NCBI RefSeq assembly: GCF_017813365.1
Contig: NZ_JAGIZA010000009.1
Location: 124,001 to 188,000 of the forward strand
Origin: Roseomonas indoligenes
GTDB taxonomy: Bacteria; Pseudomonadota; Alphaproteobacteria; Acetobacterales; Acetobacteraceae
Reading direction: 5' to 3'
Length of the DNA stretch: 64,000 nucleotides
The notes under the pieces are model-generated. The model saw only the letters and a program-made list of their open reading frames with translations. It was not told where the DNA came from and ran no database searches. Each line of letters starts with the position of its first letter. Position 1 is the stretch's first letter. Shown one piece after another: positions 56,148 through 64,000 of this stretch. The position numbers were made by a program, and so were the translations under genes.

Positions 56148-57301
56148 CGGGCGCTCGCCTGCCGGCCCGTGCTGCCTTCGGCGGGCGTTGCCTCGGCCTG
56201 GGGCCGTGCCGGCGGCGGGCCGCCGGGGTTTCGCACCGCCACCCGCGCCCCGTCGCGCAGGCGCTCAATGCCCTCGGTCACCACCATCTCGCCATTCGCC
56301 ACCCCGCCCTCGATCACGGCGCGGCCGGCGGCGTAGCGCACCACCTTCACCGCCACCCGCCGGGCGGTGTTCTCCGGGGTCAGGGCATAGAGGAAATTGC
56401 CGCCCTGCCCGACGCGCACCGACGCCACGGGCACGGAGACCGCCTGCGGCTCCACGCGCGGCACCATCACCACCTCAAGGTACTGCCCGGGCCACAGCCG
56501 TGCCGGGGCATTGGCGAAGCGCGCCTTCAGCCCGATCGTGCCCGTCGCCGTGTCCACGGAGCTGTCCACGAAGACCAGCTCGCCCTCCGCCGGGCGGCCG
56601 CTGTCGCCCGGCGCGCCGGCCCGCACCCTCGGCCGCTCGCCCCGCCCCTGCGCCTCCCGAAGTTCGACCAGCCAGCGCTCGGGCACGGAGAAGGCGACGT
56701 TGATCGGGTCGGTCTGGGTGATGGTGGCCAGCACCGCCCCCTCCGCCGCGCGGACGAAGTTGCCCTCCTTCACCGGCAGCGCCCCCAGCCGCCCGCTCGC
56801 CTCGGCGCGGATGGTCGCGAATTCCAGCGTCAGCCGGGTCTGCGCCACCTGCGCCTCATCGGCCCGCACGGTCGCTGCCAGCCCCGTCGCATCCGCCTGC
56901 GCCTGCTCGGCCCGCTGGGCGGACGCGAAGGCATCGGAGCGGAGGGAGGCGTAGCGCCGCGCGTCGGACTGCGCCCGCTCCAGCTGCGCCCGGTCCCGCG
57001 CCAGGATCGCCTCCTGCTGCTGCAGCAGGGCCTGGGTGTTGCGGGAGTCCAGGGTGAAGAGGAGGTCGCCCGCCTTCACCATCTGTCCTTCCTGCACGTG
57101 CACCCGCTCGATCTGCCCATCCACGCGGGAGCGGACGGAAATCACGGAGACGGGCTGCGCCGTCCCGTTCGCCGTCACCTCCACGGGCAGCGGCCCGACG
57201 GCCGCCGGCGCGGCCGCAACGGAAACGGGCGCGGCCTCCTGCGCCAAGGAGGGCGCGGAAGCGAGCAGCAGGCAGCAGAGCGCGGCAAAAAATGGGCGCA
57301 T
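56144..57301 (-). CDS. RND efflux periplasmic adaptor, MdtA-like
   Basis: A 385-aa adaptor with a signal peptide ending SLA-QE. Lipoyl halves are RSRVDGQIERVHVQEGQMVKAGDLLFTLDSRN and LEFATIRAEASGRLGALPVKEGNFV, with an alpha-hairpin between. Three ATGs in a row (57307, 57304, 57301) offer starts; GGGAA spacing favours 57301. Its stop overlaps the pump start (ATGA). No regulator gene is adjacent. Confidence 0.9.
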   Translation of the reverse strand: MRPFFAALCCLLLASAPSLAQEAAPVSVAAAPAAVGPLPVEVTANGTAQPVSVISVRSRVDGQIERVHVQEGQMVKAGDLLFTLDSRNTQALLQQQEAILARDRAQLERAQSDARRYASLRSDAFASAQRAEQAQADATGLAATVRADEAQVAQTRLTLEFATIRAEASGRLGALPVKEGNFVRAAEGAVLATITQTDPINVAFSVPERWLVELREAQGRGERPRVRAGAPGDSGRPAEGELVFVDSSVDTATGTIGLKARFANAPARLWPGQYLEVVMVPRVEPQAVSVPVASVRVGQGGNFLYALTPENTARRVAVKVVRYAAGRAVIEGGVANGEMVVTEGIERLRDGARVAVRNPGGPPPARPQAEATPAEGSTGRQASAR

Positions 57302-57518
57302 CATCATTTCCCGGCCGGAAAGCACCATTCTGATGTGTGCTGTGGATAATCGAAAGTACGATCTTGGCCCGATACGATCCGGAAGGTCTGAGTCACCCGC
57401 CGAAACACCCGCGCCGAGCCGCCTGGCGGCAGCAAAACCTGCGCCATCGTAAGATTCCGTGCCCGCAAGCGTCTTTCCCCCTGGCCGTGGACGTGTTCCC
57501 GTCCCCCTTGCCCGTCGT

Positions 57519-57755
57519 CCCAGGGAGGCGCCGCCTCTCCGGCCTCCTGGTCGCCGCAATACATCCATCCCGAGCCGGGCTCGCGACAGCCGTCCCGGAC
57601 CCCGCGACCGGGCTGCCGCCGATAGCCCGATCGAAGATGGCACCGCAGCTTAAATTCCTGTCAGCCCCGGCCGCCACCAATCGCCGGTGGTCATCGACCC
57701 TCGCGCCTTCGGCCCCGAGTTCCGCGGCAGCCCCGACGAGAAAGACGATGAGGCT
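57519..57755 (+). repeat. Decayed copy of the composite hairpin repeat (class c)
   Basis: The order of short matches follows copies E and L: CCAGGGAGGCGCCGCCTC (57519 on), GGGCTGCCG, GATCGAAG, TCAGCC, GGTCATCGACC near 57687, CCGCGGCAGCC near 57722, then GAGAAAGACGATGAGG. The stems are broken and no long end hairpin remains. It lies in the gap between the adaptor gene and the oligopeptidase (57308-57816), which are divergent; in this gap I find no gene. The alignment was made by eye. Confidence 0.45.
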
Positions 57756-57816
57756 TCGAGGGTAGAGCATCCCTGCGGTAGGCCGCACCGCTCCCACGGG
57801 TGTATCTCCCGGGACG

Positions 57817-59880
57817 ATGACCGCCCTCCCCGACCCCCGCCCCACCCTCGCCGCCCCGGACGATGATCCCTGGCTCTGGCTCGAGGAGGTGGAGGGCGAG
57901 CGCGCGCTCGCCTGGGTGGCCGGGCAGAACGCCGCCACCCTGGCCCGCCTGGCCGATGCGCGGTTCGAGGCGGACCGGGACGCCGTGCGCATCGCGCTGG
58001 ACCGCCCGGACAAGCTTCCGCACATCACCCGCCGGGGTTCCTGGCTCTATAACTTCTGGACGGACGGCGCCCAGCCGCGCGGCCTCTGGCGCCGCACGAC
58101 GCTGGAGAGCTATCGCACGCCGCAGCCGGAATGGCAGGTGCTGCTGGACCTCGACGCCCTGGCACGGGAGGAGGGGGAGGACTGGGTCTGGCACGGCGCC
58201 GCCACCCTTCCCGGCACGCACGACATCGCCATTCTCCGCCTCTCCCGCGGCGGCGGCGATGCCGTGGTGCTGCGCGAGTTCAGCCTGGAGACCCTGCGCT
58301 TCGTGGAGGGCGGCTTCGCCCTGCCGGAGTGCAAGGGCTCCGCGGACTGGCTGGACCGGGACACGCTCCTCCTCACAGCCGCCTACGGCGAGGGCATGGC
58401 GACCACCTCCGGCTATTCCCGCACCGTCCGCCTCTGGGCCCGCGGCACGGACCCGGCCGCGGCTCCCGTTCTCTACGCCGTCCCCGAGGACCACATGGGC
58501 GCCTGGGGCGGGCTGGACCGCGACACCGGCCGGCTGCTCTTCATCGACCAGATCGGCTTCTACGACACCGAGGTCCATCTCGGGGACCGCACCGGGCCGC
58601 AGCAGCGCATCGACCTGCCCACGGACATGGATTACCGCTGGCAGCGCGGCTGGCTCGCCGCCCGCCCCCGCACGCCCTGGACGGTGGGCGGCGCCACCCA
58701 CGCCCCCGATACCCTGCTCGGCGTTGGCCTCGACGCCTTCCTGGCCGGCAGCCGGGACTTCACCACCCTCTTCACCCCCGGCGAGCGGGTGGCGCTTCAG
58801 GGCTTCTTCTGGGCCGATGGCCGGCTGATCGTCTCCGTCCTGGACGAGCTGCGCCCGGAGTTCACCCTGCTCACCCCGGGTGAGGGCGAGTGGTCCGGCG
58901 CCCGGCTGGAGCTGCCGCGGACCGGCGTCGCCAGCCTCTGGCCGCTCGACAACGAGGTGGAGGAATCGGACGGCACCCTGCTGGCCCAGGTGGAGGACCC
59001 GATCACCCCCGCCACCCTCCTCCTCACCAGCACCACCCTCGCCACCCCGGAGGTGCTGCGCCGCTCCTCCCCGGTCTTCGACGCCACCGGCCTCGTCGTC
59101 ACCCGGCACGAGGCGGTCTCCACGGACGGCGAGCGCATCCCCTATGTCCAGACCGGCCCCGCCGCCGAAACGGGCGATGCCCCGATCCACCTCTCCGGCT
59201 ATGGCGGCTTCCGCGTCTCCCGCCTGCCCCACTACCAGGGCATGACCGGCAAGCTCTGGCTGGAGAAGGGCGGCACGACCGTCATCGCCAATATCCGCGG
59301 CGGCGGTGAATTCGGCACCCGCTGGCACGAGGCCGGGCGGCGCGAGGGCAAGCGCCTCTCCCACGACGACTTCGCCGCCGTCGCCGCCGACCTGGTCCGC
59401 CGCGGTGTCACCACCCCCGGCCGCATCGCGGCGGAAGGCGGCTCCAATGGCGGCCTTCTCATCGCCAACATGCTCACGCGCTATCCGGAGCGCTTCGGTG
59501 CCCTGTTCTGCACCATCCCGCTCATCGACATGCGCCGCTACACGAAGCTCCTGGCCGGGGCGAGCTGGATCGCCGAGTACGGGGACCCGGACGTGCCGGA
59601 GGACTGGGCCTTCCTTCAGCACATGTCCGCCTACCACGCGGCGGAGCCCGGCCGCCCCTACCCGCCGATCCTCATCGCCACCACCCGGCGCGACGACCGC
59701 GTCCACCCCGGCCATGCCCGCAAGATGGCCGCCAAGCTCCAATCCCTCGGCTACCCCGCCCTGCTCCACGAGCCGGCCGCGGGCGGCCATGGCTACGGCA
59801 AGGACAACTCGGAGGTTGCTACCTTCGCCGCCCTCGGCGCCGCCTTCCTGCGGCGGGCCATCGGGTGGGAGAAGGGCTGA
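57817..59880 (+). CDS. Prolyl oligopeptidase family (S9) serine peptidase
   Basis: A 687-aa S9A-type peptidase. An N-terminal part (DDDPWLWLEEVEGERALAWV) and a seven-bladed propeller (about 60-390) precede the alpha/beta-hydrolase domain. The catalytic triad is visible: Ser543 in EGGSNGGLL, Asp626/627 in RRDDRVHPGHARK and His658 in GGHGYGKD. No signal peptide, so it is cytoplasmic. It cleaves small peptides. It is followed at once by repeat copy K. Confidence 0.93.
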   Translation: MTALPDPRPTLAAPDDDPWLWLEEVEGERALAWVAGQNAATLARLADARFEADRDAVRIALDRPDKLPHITRRGSWLYNFWTDGAQPRGLWRRTTLESYRTPQPEWQVLLDLDALAREEGEDWVWHGAATLPGTHDIAILRLSRGGGDAVVLREFSLETLRFVEGGFALPECKGSADWLDRDTLLLTAAYGEGMATTSGYSRTVRLWARGTDPAAAPVLYAVPEDHMGAWGGLDRDTGRLLFIDQIGFYDTEVHLGDRTGPQQRIDLPTDMDYRWQRGWLAARPRTPWTVGGATHAPDTLLGVGLDAFLAGSRDFTTLFTPGERVALQGFFWADGRLIVSVLDELRPEFTLLTPGEGEWSGARLELPRTGVASLWPLDNEVEESDGTLLAQVEDPITPATLLLTSTTLATPEVLRRSSPVFDATGLVVTRHEAVSTDGERIPYVQTGPAAETGDAPIHLSGYGGFRVSRLPHYQGMTGKLWLEKGGTTVIANIRGGGEFGTRWHEAGRREGKRLSHDDFAAVAADLVRRGVTTPGRIAAEGGSNGGLLIANMLTRYPERFGALFCTIPLIDMRRYTKLLAGASWIAEYGDPDVPEDWAFLQHMSAYHAAEPGRPYPPILIATTRRDDRVHPGHARKMAAKLQSLGYPALLHEPAAGGHGYGKDNSEVATFAALGAAFLRRAIGWEKG

Positions 59881-59891
59881 TCGGTCCGGAG

Positions 59892-60098
59892 CCAGGGGGC
59901 GCCGCCCCTTGGAACCCCGTCCCGCTACCTCCGCGCCGGCCTGACAGGGGGTTTCGGCGCGAAGGGCTCTATCCTGCCCTTGCAGTCGCCTCGGCTCATG
60001 GAGCCGAGGCGCACGGCCAATTCAGTAATCCCAAAGCCTAGAAAAAGATGATGGTGAGGGGTCCGGGGAGAGGAAGAATTCCTTCTTCCTCTCCCCGG
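59892..60098 (+). repeat. Composite hairpin repeat, copy K (class b, M3 missing)
   Basis: It begins 11 bp after the oligopeptidase stop. M1 is at 59892-59912 (one G-T pair), M5 at 59988-60010 (GCCTCGGCTC/GAGCCGAGGC, loop ATG) and M6 at 60063-60098 (perfect 16-bp arms). The next gene runs the same way, 98 bp later. The full 316-bp gap holds nothing else. Confidence 0.92.
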
Positions 60099-60196
60099 GA
60101 CAGACCACCAGTGAAGGATCGAGGCAACAGGCCCCATGGCGCAGGGGGCAAGCGCCTTGGCGCAAGGGGACAAGGGCGCTAGACCCGCCCTGCCCC

Positions 60197-61045
60197 ATGC
60201 CCGACTCAGCCCTGACCGATCCCGCCGCCGTGCAGCCGGAGGCCCTGGCCGCCGCCCGCGCCGAGTTCGACGCGATCGACGACCAGCTGCACGACCTGCT
60301 GATGCGCCGCGCCGGCCTTTCCGCCGGGCTGGCCGCGCAGGGGATGAAGGCGAGCGGGGCCAGCTTCCGCCCGGGGCGGGAGGCGATGATCCTCCGCCGC
60401 CTGCTCGGCCGGCACCGCGGGCCGATGCCGCGCGCCGCCATCGCCCGCCTGTGGCGGGAGGTGATCGCCACCTCGCTCCGCCAGCAATCCGCCTTCTCCG
60501 TCGCAGCGCTCGGCGGCACGGAGCACCTGGCGCTCGGCCATTTCGGGCTGGATACGCCGATGCGGACCCATGCCACCCCGTCCCGCGTGCTGGCCGCCCT
60601 CTCGGCGGGGGAGGCGACGGTGGCCATCCTTCCTTCGCCTGCCGATGGGGAGCCGCTGGCGGATGCCTGGTGGGCGAGCGTGGAGGCGCCGCGCCTGCAG
60701 GTGGTGGCCGCCCTGCCCTTCCTGCTGCGCGCCGGACAGACGCTTCCCAGCGCCCTCGTGGTCGCGGGCTTCGCCGCCGATGCCACCCCGAAGGACCGCG
60801 GGCTGATCCGGCTGGAGCGCGCGCCGAACACCTCACGCGGGGCGCTCGTCTCCGCGCTCGCTGCCGCCGGCCTGCCGCCGCTCCGCGTCATCCTCTCCGC
60901 CGACGGAATGCGCGGCCTGGCGGAGGTGGAAGGGCTGATCCAGCCCGGCGATCCCCGCCTGGCCTCCCTCTCCGCGCTGCGCCCGCATCCGATCGGCGGC
61001 TTCGCCGAGCCGTCGCTGGACGAGCCGCCCCTCGAGACCCTCTGA
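60197..61045 (+). CDS. Chorismate mutase (AroQ) fused to a degenerate prephenate-dehydratase-like domain
   Basis: A 282-aa protein. Residues about 14-98 are an AroQ chorismate mutase (EFDAIDDQLHDLLMRRAGLSAGLAAQGMK, then REAMILRRLLGRHRG and LWREVIATSLRQQ). The rest (about 99-240) resembles the start of a prephenate-dehydratase domain (ALGGTEHLALGHFG, then ATVAILPS) without its TRF catalytic motif, and no ACT domain follows. It converts chorismate to prephenate. It leads the hisC-tyrA operon (46-bp gap). Confidence 0.85.
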   Translation: MPDSALTDPAAVQPEALAAARAEFDAIDDQLHDLLMRRAGLSAGLAAQGMKASGASFRPGREAMILRRLLGRHRGPMPRAAIARLWREVIATSLRQQSAFSVAALGGTEHLALGHFGLDTPMRTHATPSRVLAALSAGEATVAILPSPADGEPLADAWWASVEAPRLQVVAALPFLLRAGQTLPSALVVAGFAADATPKDRGLIRLERAPNTSRGALVSALAAAGLPPLRVILSADGMRGLAEVEGLIQPGDPRLASLSALRPHPIGGFAEPSLDEPPLETL

Positions 61046-61090
61046 ACGCCTTTCGACACCCCCTCTGAACGCCCCCTGAAGGCCGCCGCC

Positions 61091-62173
61091 ATGCCCGTGA
61101 TGCCCCGCCCCTCCATCCTCTCGGTCGAGCCCTATGTCGGCGGCGAATCGAAGGTCCCGGGCGTGAACCGGATCGTGAAGCTCTCCTCCAACGAGGGGCC
61201 CTTCGGCCCGCCGCCCGCCGCAGTGGCCGCCATCACGGAGGCCGCGAAGGAGGCGAACCGCTACCCCGACGGCGGCGCCACCGCGATCCGGGAGGCAATC
61301 GGCAAGCACCACGGGCTTGATCCGAACCGCATCGTCGTCGGCAACGGCTCGGACGAGCTGCTGGCCCTCCTCATCCTCGCCTATGGCGGCGAGGGGACGG
61401 AGATCGTCATGTCCGCCCACGGCTTCCTCATGTACGAGCTGACCGGGCGCTGGGCCGGCTGCAGCGTGCTGAAGGTGCCGGAGAAGGACCTGCAGGCCGA
61501 TATCGACGGCATCATCGCCGCCTGCGGCCCGCGCACGCGCCTGGTGATCCTGGCGAACCCCAACAACCCCACTGGCGCCCTGCTGCCGCAGGCCGAGGTG
61601 GACCGCCTGCGCGCAGGGCTGCGCGAGGACATCCTGCTCGTCCTCGACAGCGCCTATGCCGAGTACGTCACCGACCCCGACTACGACGCCGGCGCGAAGC
61701 TGGTGGATGCCGGCACCAACACGGTGATGACGCGCACCTTCTCCAAGGTCTGGGGCCTGGGCGGCATGCGCCTCGGCTGGCTCTACGGGCCGCCGGCGGT
61801 GGTGGACGTGCTGAACCGCGTCCGCTCCCCCTTCAACGTCTCCTCCACCGCCCAGGCCGCCGGCATCGCGGCGCTGTCCGAGCCGGGCTGGGTGGAGAAG
61901 AACGTGGCCCACAACAGGGAGTGGGTGGGGAAGATGACGGAAGGGCTGACGAAGCTCGGCCTGAAGGTCCACCCCAGCCACGCCAACTTCCTGCTGGTCG
62001 ATTTCGGCAGCCCCGAGGCGAGCAAGGCCGCCGATGCTCACCTGCGCTCCCGCGGCCTGATCGTGCGCGGCGTGACCGTCTACGGCCTGCCGAGCTGCCT
62101 GCGCATCACCATCGGCACCGCCGAGGAGTGCGGGATGGTGCTCGACGCCCTGGCCGACCTGCGAAATGGCTGA
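61091..62173 (+). CDS. hisC: Histidinol-phosphate / aromatic aminotransferase
   Basis: A 360-aa class II PLP aminotransferase. ANPNNPTG is at 155-162, D186 in [10 protein letters not shown], and Lys219 in [16 protein letters not shown] binds PLP. The setting between chorismate mutase and prephenate dehydrogenase suggests it makes tyrosine or phenylalanine, or arogenate, and also histidinol phosphate. Its stop overlaps the next start by 8 bases. Confidence 0.93.
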   Translation: MPVMPRPSILSVEPYVGGESKVPGVNRIVKLSSNEGPFGPPPAAVAAITEAAKEANRYPDGGATAIREAIGKHHGLDPNRIVVGNGSDELLALLILAYGGEGTEIVMSAHGFLMYELTGRWAGCSVLKVPEKDLQADIDGIIAACGPRTRLVILANPNNPTGALLPQAEVDRLRAGLREDILLVLDSAYAEYVTDPDYDAGAKLVDAGTNTVMTRTFSKVWGLGGMRLGWLYGPPAVVDVLNRVRSPFNVSSTAQAAGIAALSEPGWVEKNVAHNREWVGKMTEGLTKLGLKVHPSHANFLLVDFGSPEASKAADAHLRSRGLIVRGVTVYGLPSCLRITIGTAEECGMVLDALADLRNG

Positions 62174-63056
62174 GGCCCCTCTCTTCCGCCGCCTCTGCGT
62201 CATCGGCCCCGGCCTCGTCGGCTCCTCCATCCTGCGCGTCGCGCGGGCGCGGGACGACATCGCGGGGGAGCTGGTGGCCACCGCGCGCAGCGAGCACACG
62301 CTGGAGCGCGTGCGCGCCCTGGACATCGCCGACCTGGCGGAGCCCGACGCGGCGAAGGCCGTACAGGGCTGCGACGGCGTGATCCTCTGCGTGCCCGTCG
62401 GCGCCTATGCCGGGGTGATGGCGCATATCGCCCCGCACCTGGAACCCGGCTGCATCCTCTCCGATGTCGGCTCCACCAAGGGCAGCGTGCTGCGGGACCT
62501 CTCGCCACTGCTGCCGGAGGGCGTCCACCTCGTCCCCGCGCACCCCATGGCCGGCACGGAGCATTCCGGCCCCGATGCCGGCTTCGCGGAGCTGTTCCAG
62601 GGCCGCTGGTGCATCCTCACCCCGCCCCCCGGCACCGATCCCGAGGCCACGGCGAAGGTCCGCGCCCTGTGGGAGCGCGCCGGCTCCATGATCGAGACGA
62701 TGGACGCCGCCACGCACGACAAGGTGGTGGCCGTCGTCTCCCACCTGCCGCACCTCATCGCCTTCACCATCTGCGGCACCGCAGACGACCTGGCGCAGGA
62801 GACGCGGGAGGCCGTGCTGCGCTTCGCCGCCTCCGGCTTCCGCGACTTCACCCGCATCGCCGCCAGCGACGTGGACATGTGGCGGGACATCTTCCTCAAC
62901 AACCGGGAAGCCGTGTTGGAAATGCTGGCCCGCCTGACGGAGGACGCCCAGGCCTTCGGCCGCGCCATCCGCTGGGGCGAGGCCGGCTTCATCGAGGATC
63001 GCATCCGCCGCGGCCGCAAGATCCGCCGCTCGCTCATCGAGATGAAGCAGGCCTGA
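62166..63056 (+). CDS. tyrA: Prephenate (arogenate) dehydrogenase family protein
   Basis: A 296-aa NAD(P)-dependent oxidative decarboxylase of tyrosine synthesis. The GPGLVGSS dinucleotide motif is at 14-21, LSDVGSTKG at 98-106 and the substrate-binding [13 protein letters not shown] at 126-138. There is no ACT or mutase domain, so it is the monofunctional type. It overlaps hisC by 8 nt, so the chorismate mutase-hisC-tyrA genes form one operon. Copy L follows. Confidence 0.93.
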   Translation: MAEAPLFRRLCVIGPGLVGSSILRVARARDDIAGELVATARSEHTLERVRALDIADLAEPDAAKAVQGCDGVILCVPVGAYAGVMAHIAPHLEPGCILSDVGSTKGSVLRDLSPLLPEGVHLVPAHPMAGTEHSGPDAGFAELFQGRWCILTPPPGTDPEATAKVRALWERAGSMIETMDAATHDKVVAVVSHLPHLIAFTICGTADDLAQETREAVLRFAASGFRDFTRIAASDVDMWRDIFLNNREAVLEMLARLTEDAQAFGRAIRWGEAGFIEDRIRRGRKIRRSLIEMKQA

Positions 63057-63088
63057 GGCCCGGTTCTGTCCTGTCGTCGCTTGTGGCC

Positions 63089-63363
63089 CCAGGGAGGCGC
63101 TGCCTCCCTGGAACCCCCGGGCAAACGCAAAGCGTTTGTCCCGAGCCAGGAGCCTGAGGCTCCTGGACCTGCATCGGGCTACCGCGGATGCGATGATCGA
63201 AGGGCAGCGCCGAAAAGCTTTCAAAGCCGTGTCAGCCCTGGTGGCCGTGTCAGTCACCTGAGGTCATCGACCTCAGGCGCACCGTCAGACGAGCATCCCG
63301 CGGCAGCCCAATAGAAAAAATGAGAGGGGGTCCAGGGGGAGAGAATTCTTTCTCTCCCCCTGG
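63089..63363 (+). repeat. Composite hairpin repeat, copy L (class c middle, type II end hairpin)
   Basis: It begins 32 bp after the tyrA stop in a convergent gap. M1 is at 63089-63111 (CCAGGGAGGC/GCCTCCCTGG), M2 at 63118-63143 (loop AAA), M3 at 63146-63166 (CCAGGAGCC/GGCTCCTGG), M5 at 63256-63278 and a type II end hairpin at 63332-63363 (perfect 14-bp arms CCAGGGGGAGAGAA and complement, loop TTCT). Confidence 0.93.
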
Positions 63364-63376
63364 GGCCACCCGCGCA

Positions 63377-64000
63377 TCACGCCGGCACCGCAGCCCGCCC
63401 GCGCTCCAGCGCCCAGGCCACGGCGAAGACCGCCAACCCGGCGAGGGTGAGCACCGCCCCCACCCCGCCCGTCGCGGTCCAGCCGAGGCCTGCCGCCACC
63501 GCCGCCCCGCCCAGCCAGGCGCCGAGGGCGTTGGCCATGTTGAAGGCGGAGTGGCTGAGGGAGGCGGCGAGCATCTGGGCATCCGGCGCCACGTCCAGCA
63601 GGCGGGTCTGCAGCGCGGGCCCCAGGCCCATGCTGGTGGCGGCGATCAGGACGATGTTGAGGGTGACGAGGGGCAGGCTGACGGGCGTGAAGAGGAAGAG
63701 GAACTGCGCGACGAGGCCCACCGCCAGCATGATCCCGATGGCGCGCATCACGCCCCGGTCGGCCAGCCAGCCACCGAGCAGGTTGCCGAGGATCATCCCC
63801 GCCCCGAAGACGGCCAGCATCACCGGCACGGTTGATTCGCCCACGCGCGTGACCTCCGTCAGCGTGGGCGCGATGTAGCTGTAGATGGCGAACATTCCGC
63901 CGAAGCCGATGGCGGTGGTGGCCAGCGCCAGCAGCACCTGCGGGCGCAGCATCGCGCCGACTTCCCGCCGGGCGCCCAGGGCCGGGCCGGCGCCGATGAC
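63377..64000 (-). CDS. MFS transporter, C-terminal part (runs off the window)
   Basis: The frame is open to the window edge, so the start lies outside. The visible part, about 207 residues, covers the last six or seven TM helices of a DHA1-type exporter (FGGMFAIYSYIAPTLTEVTRVGESTVPVMLAVFGAGMILGNLLGGWLADRG). The second half of MFS exporters of the arabinose/purine-efflux group has this form. The ATG at 63952 is internal. It is convergent with tyrA across copy L. Confidence 0.86.
   Translation of the reverse strand, partial: VIGAGPALGARREVGAMLRPQVLLALATTAIGFGGMFAIYSYIAPTLTEVTRVGESTVPVMLAVFGAGMILGNLLGGWLADRGVMRAIGIMLAVGLVAQFLFLFTPVSLPLVTLNIVLIAATSMGLGPALQTRLLDVAPDAQMLAASLSHSAFNMANALGAWLGGAAVAAGLGWTATGGVGAVLTLAGLAVFAVAWALERGRAAVPA

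Noticed and set aside
57337..57765. Open frames in the 57308-57816 gap on both strands
   Set aside because: Their translations look like no protein I know and have no ribosome-binding site; the region better matches a decayed repeat copy.

Overview
The window is very GC-rich DNA with densely packed genes. The gene content (TctAB tricarboxylate transporter, hydantoinase, chorismate mutase-hisC-tyrA operon, LigD-type end-joining protein, RND pumps, CreD) fits an alphaproteobacterium, most likely an Acetobacteraceae or Roseomonas-like member of the Rhodospirillales. That placement is an inference from style and content; there is no rRNA gene here to confirm it. I saw no rRNA, tRNA, CRISPR array, prophage or transposase.

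Layout: 1-8.9 kb holds a hydantoinase A gene, a divergent FAD oxidoreductase, an Lrp regulator, a small DUF6356 protein, DinB, an ABC-F ATPase, NhaA and Ndk. 9.2-11.2 kb is a tctBA pair without its binding-protein gene. 11.6-18.4 kb is a complete RND efflux operon (membrane fusion protein, pump, outer-membrane factor) divergent from a TetR regulator, with two operator-like palindromes between them. 18.7-21.7 kb carries rfbC/rfbD and a glycosyltransferase. 22-26.2 kb is a CreB/CreC-like two-component system with a small membrane protein between regulator and kinase, divergent from creD. 26.2-31.2 kb has an ABM monooxygenase, a DJ-1/PfpI protein, two LysR regulators and an MFS pump. 31.4-40.9 kb is a run of small exported or membrane proteins, mostly of unknown function. 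41-50.2 kb holds a phosphonate-type hexapeptide transferase, an LLM flavin enzyme, a LigD lacking its ligase domain, an amino-acid binding protein with a MAPEG protein, and an RpiR/aminotransferase pair divergent from a racemase-like gene. 50.5-59.9 kb has glgX, a second RND pump with its fusion protein, and an S9 oligopeptidase. 60.2-63.1 kb is the chorismate mutase-hisC-tyrA operon, and an MFS gene runs off the right edge.

The most striking structure is not a gene. A composite repeat of about 205-280 bp, built from three to five hairpins, occurs 12 times (about 4.5% of the window), with a decayed thirteenth copy near 57.6 kb. Eleven of the 12 intact copies begin within about 35 bp after a stop codon and point the same way as that gene; the twelfth has its other end 15 bp from a stop codon. 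Eight of them fill a convergent gap. None of the intact copies lies in a divergent gap or inside an operon. Stem sequences differ between copies with matching changes on both arms, which points to selection for folding. Modules from three middle-segment classes and two end-hairpin classes are shuffled between copies. I do not recognise this family by name.
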